Assembly (NCBI GenBank): GCA_965657215.1
Contig: CBFHNR010000008.1
Span: 1 to 64,000, forward strand
Origin: JAHEJA01 sp965657215
GTDB lineage: Bacteria; Pseudomonadota; Alphaproteobacteria; Rhodobacterales; Rhodobacteraceae
Direction of reading: 5' to 3'
Length of the DNA: 64,000 nucleotides
The translations under genes and the position numbers were made by a program. The notes below the pieces were generated by a model, which was not told the DNA's origin, made no database searches, and saw only the letters and a list, made by a program, of their open reading frames with translations. Below are positions 58,661 through 64,000 of the stretch, piece by piece; within the stretch, counting starts at the first letter, position 1; each line of letters begins with the position of its first letter.

Positions 58661-58765
58661 ATACCTAAATCATACTAAATTTCCATGTTTTACTAAAAAA
58701 ATAGTTCCGAAGCCCGTTGAAGTAAGAGTACACGCATCTAAACGAAGCAAAACGGGACCAGTTTC

Positions 58766-59959
58766 ATGAACATCCATGAATATCAGGCGAAGGCACTTCT
58801 TCGCACTTATGGCGCCCCTGTGTCTGATGGACGTATTGTCCTCAAGGCAGAGGACGCAAAAACAGCAGCCGGCGAAATGGACGGACCTCTTTGGGTCGTC
58901 AAAGCGCAGATCCACGCAGGTGGACGCGGCAAAGGGTCGTTCAAAGAAGCTGACGCTGGTGAAAAAGGCGGTGTCCGCCTAGCCAAGTCCGTGGAAGAAG
59001 CCGCCCAAGAGGCCAAGAAAATGCTCGGTCGCACTTTGGTCACACATCAAACTGGACCAGCGGGCAAGCAAGTCAACCGCGTCTATATCGAAGCAGGTTC
59101 TGGCATCGAACGCGAACTTTACCTTGCGCTCTTGGTAGATCGCCAAACGTCTCGTATTTCTTTTGTCTGCTCCACAGAAGGTGGCATGGACATCGAAGAA
59201 GTGGCCGCAGCCACACCAGAGAAAATCCTATCCTTCTCAGTCGATCCAGCAACGGGCTATCAAGCCTACCATGGTCGCCGCATCGCGTTTTCACTCGGCC
59301 TTGAAGGGGCGCAAGTGAAACAATGTGTAAAGCTGATGGGTCAGTTGTACCAAGCGTTCACTGAAAAAGACATGGAAATGCTCGAAATCAACCCATTGAT
59401 CGTGTCTGATAGCGGCGATCTCAAGGTGCTTGATGCGAAGGTTGGTTTTGACGGTAACGCCGTTTATCGCCATGCCGATATCGCCGAATTGCGCGACACG
59501 ACCGAAGAAGACCCCAAAGAGCTTGAAGCGTCAAAATATGACCTCAACTACATAGCCCTTGATGGTGAAATTGGCTGCATGGTCAATGGTGCTGGTCTTG
59601 CGATGGCGACAATGGACATCATTAAGCTGTACGGTGCTGAACCTGCGAACTTCCTCGATGTGGGTGGCGGCGCGACCAAAGAAAAGGTCACGGAAGCCTT
59701 CAAAATCATTACCTCTGATCCAAACGTCAAAGGCATTCTCGTGAACATCTTCGGCGGCATCATGCGCTGTGACGTCATCGCCGAGGGCGTTGTGGCCGCG
59801 GTCAAAGAAGTTGGCCTTCAGGTTCCACTCGTTGTTCGTCTAGAAGGCACAAACGTCGAGCAGGGTAAAGAGATCATCAACACCTCTGGCCTAGACGTTA
59901 TCGCAGCCGACAACCTCAAAGACGGCGCCGAAAAAATCGTAAAAGCGGTGAAGGGATAA
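58766..59959 (+). CDS. sucC: Succinyl-CoA synthetase beta subunit (ADP-forming)
   Basis: 397 residues. MNIHEYQAKALLRTYGAPV and WVVKAQIHAGGRGKG form the ATP-grasp start, and LEINPLIVSDSGDLKVLDAKVGFD and NFLDVGGGATKEKVTEAF and VNIFGGIMRCDVIAEGVV complete the family set. Makes ATP and succinate from succinyl-CoA. The SD is weak. sucD follows after 4 bases. Confidence 0.98.
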   Translation: MNIHEYQAKALLRTYGAPVSDGRIVLKAEDAKTAAGEMDGPLWVVKAQIHAGGRGKGSFKEADAGEKGGVRLAKSVEEAAQEAKKMLGRTLVTHQTGPAGKQVNRVYIEAGSGIERELYLALLVDRQTSRISFVCSTEGGMDIEEVAAATPEKILSFSVDPATGYQAYHGRRIAFSLGLEGAQVKQCVKLMGQLYQAFTEKDMEMLEINPLIVSDSGDLKVLDAKVGFDGNAVYRHADIAELRDTTEEDPKELEASKYDLNYIALDGEIGCMVNGAGLAMATMDIIKLYGAEPANFLDVGGGATKEKVTEAFKIITSDPNVKGILVNIFGGIMRCDVIAEGVVAAVKEVGLQVPLVVRLEGTNVEQGKEIINTSGLDVIAADNLKDGAEKIVKAVKG

Positions 59960-59963
59960 GAAA

Positions 59964-60845
59964 ATGGCAGTTCTCGTAAACGAAAATACCAAAGTCATCT
60001 GCCAAGGTTTCACAGGATCCCAAGGTACATTCCACTCCGAGCAAGCGATTGCCTATGGCACCAAAATGGTCGGCGGTGTGACACCAGGCAAGGGCGGTCA
60101 AACGCATCTTGATTTGCCTGTGTTCAACTCTGTCCACGAAGCCAAACACGTCACCGAAGCTAACGCATCTGTGATTTATGTGCCTCCTCCATTTGCCGCG
60201 GACTCAATCCTTGAAGCGATTGACGCTGAAATGGAATTGATCGTGTGTATCACCGAAGGCATTCCTGTTTTGGACATGGCCAAGGTAAAACGCGCTTTGG
60301 AAAATTCAAAATCAACTTTGATTGGGCCGAACTGCCCGGGCGTTATCACACCTGATGCCTGCAAAATCGGTATTATGCCAGGTCACATCCACCGTCGTGG
60401 TTCTGTGGGCGTTGTGTCCCGTTCTGGCACATTGACATACGAAGCGGTGAAACAGACATCTGATGTGGGCTTAGGCCAATCAACCTGTGTTGGTATCGGT
60501 GGTGATCCTATCAAAGGTACCGAGCACATTGATGTGTTGGAATGGTTCTTGGCCGATGATGAAACTGAAAGCATCATCATGATCGGTGAAATCGGCGGAT
60601 CCGCCGAAGAAGAAGCCGCACAGTTCCTAGCCGATGAAAAGAAAAAAGGCCGTTGGAAACCAACAGCTGGCTTCATCGCGGGTCGCACGGCCCCTCCTGG
60701 TCGTCGCATGGGTCACGCAGGCGCGATTGTTGCCGGCGGCAAAGGTGGCGCAGAGGACAAAATCGAAGCGATGCAATCCGCTGGCATCATCGTTGCAGAT
60801 AGCCCCGCAGGTTTGGGCGAAGCCGTCCTAAAGGCCATCGGTTAA
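59964..60845 (+). CDS. sucD: Succinyl-CoA synthetase alpha subunit
   Basis: 293 residues. KVICQGFTGSQGTFHSEQAI (CoA-binding), PGVITPDACKIGIMPGHIHRRG, GGDPIKGTEHIDVL and the active-site histidine region GRRMGHAGAIVAGGKGGAEDK, the phosphorylated His lying in MGHAGA. Carries CoA binding and the phosphohistidine for the complex with SucC. A hairpin follows before sucA. Confidence 0.98.
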   Translation: MAVLVNENTKVICQGFTGSQGTFHSEQAIAYGTKMVGGVTPGKGGQTHLDLPVFNSVHEAKHVTEANASVIYVPPPFAADSILEAIDAEMELIVCITEGIPVLDMAKVKRALENSKSTLIGPNCPGVITPDACKIGIMPGHIHRRGSVGVVSRSGTLTYEAVKQTSDVGLGQSTCVGIGGDPIKGTEHIDVLEWFLADDETESIIMIGEIGGSAEEEAAQFLADEKKKGRWKPTAGFIAGRTAPPGRRMGHAGAIVAGGKGGAEDKIEAMQSAGIIVADSPAGLGEAVLKAIG

Positions 60846-60854
60846 GTATATCAT

Positions 60855-60881
60855 AAACCTCGCCTGCTACAGGCGGGGTTT
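60855..60881 (+). other. Hairpin between sucD and sucA
   Basis: AAACCTCGCCTG and CAGGCGGGGTTT form a 12-bp stem with one G-T wobble and a 3-base loop. No long T run follows, so it may be a partial terminator or an mRNA-processing or stability element. Confidence 0.55.
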
Positions 60882-60916
60882 GCCCCATAAGTGAAACCCC
60901 ATCCGGGATATCTAAC

Positions 60917-63880
60917 ATGAACGACCATTCTCCAAACGACCAACTTCATGCCTCAAGCTTTATGCAGGGCCATAATGCGGAATATCTGGAACAGATGTAT
61001 GCGCAATATGCGAATGACCCAAATGCCGTCGATGCGGCCTGGCAGGAATTCTTCCGCGCAATGGGCGACGATGACGTCAGCGTAAAACGCGAAGCAGCTG
61101 GTCCCTCTTGGGCGCGCGCCGATTGGCCGCCGCAGCCCAATGACGATTGGACCGCCGCTATAACAGGTGAATGGGCGCCCGCCCCCGCTGAGGCAAATTC
61201 AGCAGGCAAAAAGATCAAAGAAAAAGCGACCGAAAAAGGCGTAGAAGTTTCAGACGAAGCCATCAAACGCGCAGTTTTGGATAGCATCCGGGCCATCATG
61301 ATCATTCGCGCGCACCGTATTCGGGGTCACCTCGTTGCTGATCTTGATCCATTAGGCATGCGGGATCAGACACCGCATCCTGAGCTTGATCCGAAATCCT
61401 ACGGCTTTACCGAAGCTGACATGGATCGCCCGATTTTCATCGACAATGTTTTGGGGCTTCAGATTGCCTCAATGCGTCAAATCATTGATATTGTACGTCG
61501 CACCTATTGTGGCACATTTGCGCTTCAGTACATGCATATCTCTGACCCAGAACAAGCAAGCTGGCTCAAAGAGCGGATCGAAGGTTTGGGCAAAGAAATC
61601 ACATTCACCCGTGAAGGCCGCAAAGCCATTCTGAATAAATTGGTTGAGGCCGAAGGTTTTGAGAAATTCCTGCATGTGAAATACATGGGCACGAAACGGT
61701 TTGGTCTAGACGGTGGTGAAAGCCTTATTCCCGCGATGGAGCAAATCATTAAGCGTGGCGGCGCTCTTGGTGTCAAAGATATCGTGATTGGTATGCCGCA
61801 CCGTGGACGTTTGTCTGTATTGGCAAACGTTATGAGCAAACCCTATCGTGCCATTTTCAACGAATTCCAAGGTGGGTCATTTAAGCCTGAGGATGTAGAT
61901 GGCTCAGGGGACGTGAAATACCACCTTGGCGCCTCGTCTGATCGTGAATTTGACGGAAATACGGTACACTTGTCGTTGACAGCGAACCCATCCCACCTTG
62001 AGGCGGTTAATCCTGTTGTTCTCGGCAAGGTGCGCGCAAAACAAGAACAATTAGGCGATAAAGATCGCACCTCTGTTCTACCTCTTTTGTTGCATGGTGA
62101 CGCGGCCTTTGCCGGTCAAGGTGTTGTTGCGGAATGTTTCGGCTTGTCTGGCTTGGTTGGACATAAAACCGGCGGAACAATGCATATCGTTGTGAACAAC
62201 CAAATCGGGTTTACAACTGCGCCACACTTCTCACGCAGCTCGCCCTATCCAACAGATATCGCCTTGATGGTTGAAGCGCCGATTTTCCATGTGAATGGCG
62301 ACGACCCAGAAGCGGTTGTTCATGCGGCGAAAGTGGCCACTGAATTCCGTCAGAAATTCCAAAAAGACGTTGTTCTCGATATTTTCTGTTATCGCCGGTT
62401 TGGTCACAACGAAGGCGACGAGCCGATGTTCACCAACCCGCTCATGTACAACAAAATCAAAAAGCAAAAGACAACGCTTGCGCTTTATACAGATCGCTTG
62501 GTCAAAGACGGCCTCATCCCAGAAGGTGAGATTGAGGATATGAAAGCCTCCTTCCAAGCCTTCCTAAGTGATGAATTCGAAGCTGGGAAAGAATATAAGC
62601 CGAACAAAGCGGATTGGTTGGATGGCCGTTGGTCGCACCTTGATCGCAACAAAGAAGAATATCAGCGCGGCCAAACCTCTATTTCTGCGGAAACGCTCAG
62701 CGATGTTGGCCGTGCGCTCAGCACCGCGCCAGATGGGTTTCCTCTGCATAAAACTGTGGGCCGTTTGCTTGAGAGCAAAAAGAAAATGTTCGAAAGCGGC
62801 AAAGGTTTTGACTGGGCCACGGCAGAAGCCTTAGCCTTTGGTTCACTGGCAACAGAAGGCTATCCTGTACGCCTTTCTGGTCAGGATGCAACACGCGGCA
62901 CCTTTAGCCAGCGGCATTCTGGACTTGTGAACCAAGAAACAGAAGAGCGTTACTATCCCCTCAACAATATCCGCCCGGGCCAAGCCAAGTACGAAGTCAT
63001 CGACTCCATGTTGTCCGAATATGCGGTTTTGGGATTTGAATATGGTTATTCTCTGTCTGAACCCAATGCGCTCGTGCTTTGGGAAGCTCAGTTTGGCGAT
63101 TTTGCCAATGGCGCTCAAATCATGTTCGACCAATTCATCAGCTCTGGTGAAAGCAAATGGTTGCGGATGTCAGGTCTGACGGTCCTCTTGCCACATGGCT
63201 TCGAAGGCCAAGGCCCAGAGCATTCCTCTGCGCGCCTAGAGCGGTTCTTGCAAATGTGTGGTCAGGACAACTGGATCGTTGCGAATTGTTCAACGCCTGC
63301 GAACTATTTCCACATCTTGCGCCGTCAATTGCATCGCTCCTTCCGCAAACCATTGATCTTGGTGACGCCGAAATCATTGCTACGACACAAAATGTGTATT
63401 TCGAATGCCGAAGATTTTACAGATGGATCCTCGTTCCACCGTGTTCTTTGGGATGATGCACAAAAAGGCAACTCGGATCTCGAATTGGTCGCAGACGATA
63501 AAATCAAACGCGTCGTGATGTGTTCTGGCAAGGTGTACTATGACCTTCTCGAGGAACGGGATGCACGCGGTCTTGATGATGTTTATCTCTTGCGGTTCGA
63601 ACAATTCTACCCCTTCCCAGCGATCTCAGCCATGAAAGAGCTGGAGCGTTTCCCACAAGCGGAAATGGTATGGTGTCAAGAAGAGCCCAAAAACCAAGGT
63701 GCCTGGACCTTTATGGAGCCTAATATTGAATGGGTGCTCTCCCGCATCAAAGCTCAACACACACGCCCAACCTATGTCGGCCGCTCAACAAGCGCGTCTC
63801 CGGCAACAGGCTTGGCCTCTCAACACAAAATACAACAAACCGCGCTTATTGACGAAGCGCTGACAGTAAAAGGGAAATAA
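60917..63880 (+). CDS. sucA: 2-Oxoglutarate dehydrogenase E1 component
   Basis: 987 residues. Start MNDHSPNDQLHASSFMQGHNAEYLEQMYAQYANDP has the E1o N-terminal helix. Then GLDGGESLIPAMEQI, VIGMPHRGRLSVLANVM, the thiamine-diphosphate motif GDAAFAGQGVVAE to NNQIGFTT, GDDPEAVVHAAK, RRFGHNEGDEPMF and, in the C-terminal half, FSQRHSGLVNQET and LPHGFEGQGPEHSSARLERFL. Decarboxylates 2-oxoglutarate as part of the OGDH complex. sucB follows after 3 bases. Confidence 0.98.
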   Translation: MNDHSPNDQLHASSFMQGHNAEYLEQMYAQYANDPNAVDAAWQEFFRAMGDDDVSVKREAAGPSWARADWPPQPNDDWTAAITGEWAPAPAEANSAGKKIKEKATEKGVEVSDEAIKRAVLDSIRAIMIIRAHRIRGHLVADLDPLGMRDQTPHPELDPKSYGFTEADMDRPIFIDNVLGLQIASMRQIIDIVRRTYCGTFALQYMHISDPEQASWLKERIEGLGKEITFTREGRKAILNKLVEAEGFEKFLHVKYMGTKRFGLDGGESLIPAMEQIIKRGGALGVKDIVIGMPHRGRLSVLANVMSKPYRAIFNEFQGGSFKPEDVDGSGDVKYHLGASSDREFDGNTVHLSLTANPSHLEAVNPVVLGKVRAKQEQLGDKDRTSVLPLLLHGDAAFAGQGVVAECFGLSGLVGHKTGGTMHIVVNNQIGFTTAPHFSRSSPYPTDIALMVEAPIFHVNGDDPEAVVHAAKVATEFRQKFQKDVVLDIFCYRRFGHNEGDEPMFTNPLMYNKIKKQKTTLALYTDRLVKDGLIPEGEIEDMKASFQAFLSDEFEAGKEYKPNKADWLDGRWSHLDRNKEEYQRGQTSISAETLSDVGRALSTAPDGFPLHKTVGRLLESKKKMFESGKGFDWATAEALAFGSLATEGYPVRLSGQDATRGTFSQRHSGLVNQETEERYYPLNNIRPGQAKYEVIDSMLSEYAVLGFEYGYSLSEPNALVLWEAQFGDFANGAQIMFDQFISSGESKWLRMSGLTVLLPHGFEGQGPEHSSARLERFLQMCGQDNWIVANCSTPANYFHILRRQLHRSFRKPLILVTPKSLLRHKMCISNAEDFTDGSSFHRVLWDDAQKGNSDLELVADDKIKRVVMCSGKVYYDLLEERDARGLDDVYLLRFEQFYPFPAISAMKELERFPQAEMVWCQEEPKNQGAWTFMEPNIEWVLSRIKAQHTRPTYVGRSTSASPATGLASQHKIQQTALIDEALTVKGK

Positions 63881-63883
63881 CCC

Positions 63884-64000
63884 ATGACCGAAGTACGCGT
63901 TCCAACACTCGGTGAATCTGTAACAGAGGCGACTGTCGCCACATGGTTCAAGAAGCCTGGCGATCAAATTGCTGCGGATGAAATGCTCTGCGAACTCGAA
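63884..64000 (+). CDS. sucB: Dihydrolipoyllysine succinyltransferase (E2), 5' end only
   Basis: First 39 codons before the window ends: VRVPTLGESVTEATVATWFKKPGDQIAADEMLCELE, the beginning of the N-terminal lipoyl domain. The lipoylated lysine should follow directly after the edge. It starts 3 bases after sucA with GGGAAA upstream, in the usual sucCDAB order. Confidence 0.93.
   Translation, partial: MTEVRVPTLGESVTEATVATWFKKPGDQIAADEMLCELE

Overview
The window looks like a chromosomal segment of a marine Rhodobacteraceae (roseobacter-type) alphaproteobacterium of roughly 50% GC. This rests on gene content: a crotonyl-CoA carboxylase/reductase and ethylmalonyl-CoA mutase pair, mesaconyl-CoA hydratase with a malyl-CoA thioesterase-like enzyme, an sdhCDA-lipoprotein-sdhB operon, mdh-sucCDAB, a LuxI/LuxR pair, TRAP transport and two FAD/GcvT demethylating dehydrogenases. 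I saw no rRNA, tRNA, CRISPR array, insertion sequence or prophage. Genes are dense and many overlap by 1 or 4 bases.

Layout. 0-2.4 kb: start of gatA and gatC (minus), a RidA-family protein, a nitroreductase, a TetR regulator. 2.4-8.3 kb: pxpA and a three-gene TRAP transporter whose DctM carries a long soluble tail. 8.4-12.5 kb: DUF1178, lysC, ptsP. 12.5-15.2 kb: an accessory patch with small ORFs, a group III truncated haemoglobin interrupted by an in-frame TAG, and two tandem paralogous regulators with an N-terminal LuxR-type helix-turn-helix. 15.4-19.3 kb: ileS, a YCII-like protein, rluA. 19.4-27.0 kb: one translationally coupled unit (XRE-cupin regulator, two LysE exporters, FAD/GcvT enzyme, homocysteine methyltransferase, FAD/GcvT enzyme) that could take betaine-type methylamines to glycine. 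27.1-28.4 kb: tadA and rluB. 28.4-33.9 kb: a TerC, XpaC-like, TelA, SPFH-GYF and zinc-ribbon module with a 29-residue membrane micropeptide. 34-40 kb: a membrane protein with a divergent LysR, acyl-CoA dehydrogenase, acyl-CoA ligase, SF1 helicase. 40-41.6 kb: luxI, luxR and an overlapping small ORF. 41.8-47.4 kb: ccr and ecm divergently, a GNAT, deoD, a lipoprotein. 47.4-53 kb: a DUF1989 protein and the sdh operon with an inserted sulfotransferase. 53-57.4 kb: a DUF4344 peptidase with an in-frame TAG in its signal peptide, then mcl2-nnrU-DUF1737-mch and a TauE/SafE permease. 57.5-64 kb: mdh and sucCDAB, cut by the window end.

How it fits together. The right third is a central-carbon block joining the TCA cycle to the ethylmalonyl-CoA pathway. 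Two sets of shared promoter motifs support co-regulation: paired GTGATCAC boxes at exactly 21 bp spacing lie upstream of both sdhC and sucC, and a GCCGC-N3-GCAG motif lies upstream of ccr, ecm, mcl2 and mdh. The most unusual accessory items are the LuxR-HTH paralogues ending in an IHWRW motif, the globin locus with an SD-masking hairpin and a nonsense codon, the TerC/TelA/SPFH module, and the coupled demethylation operon.
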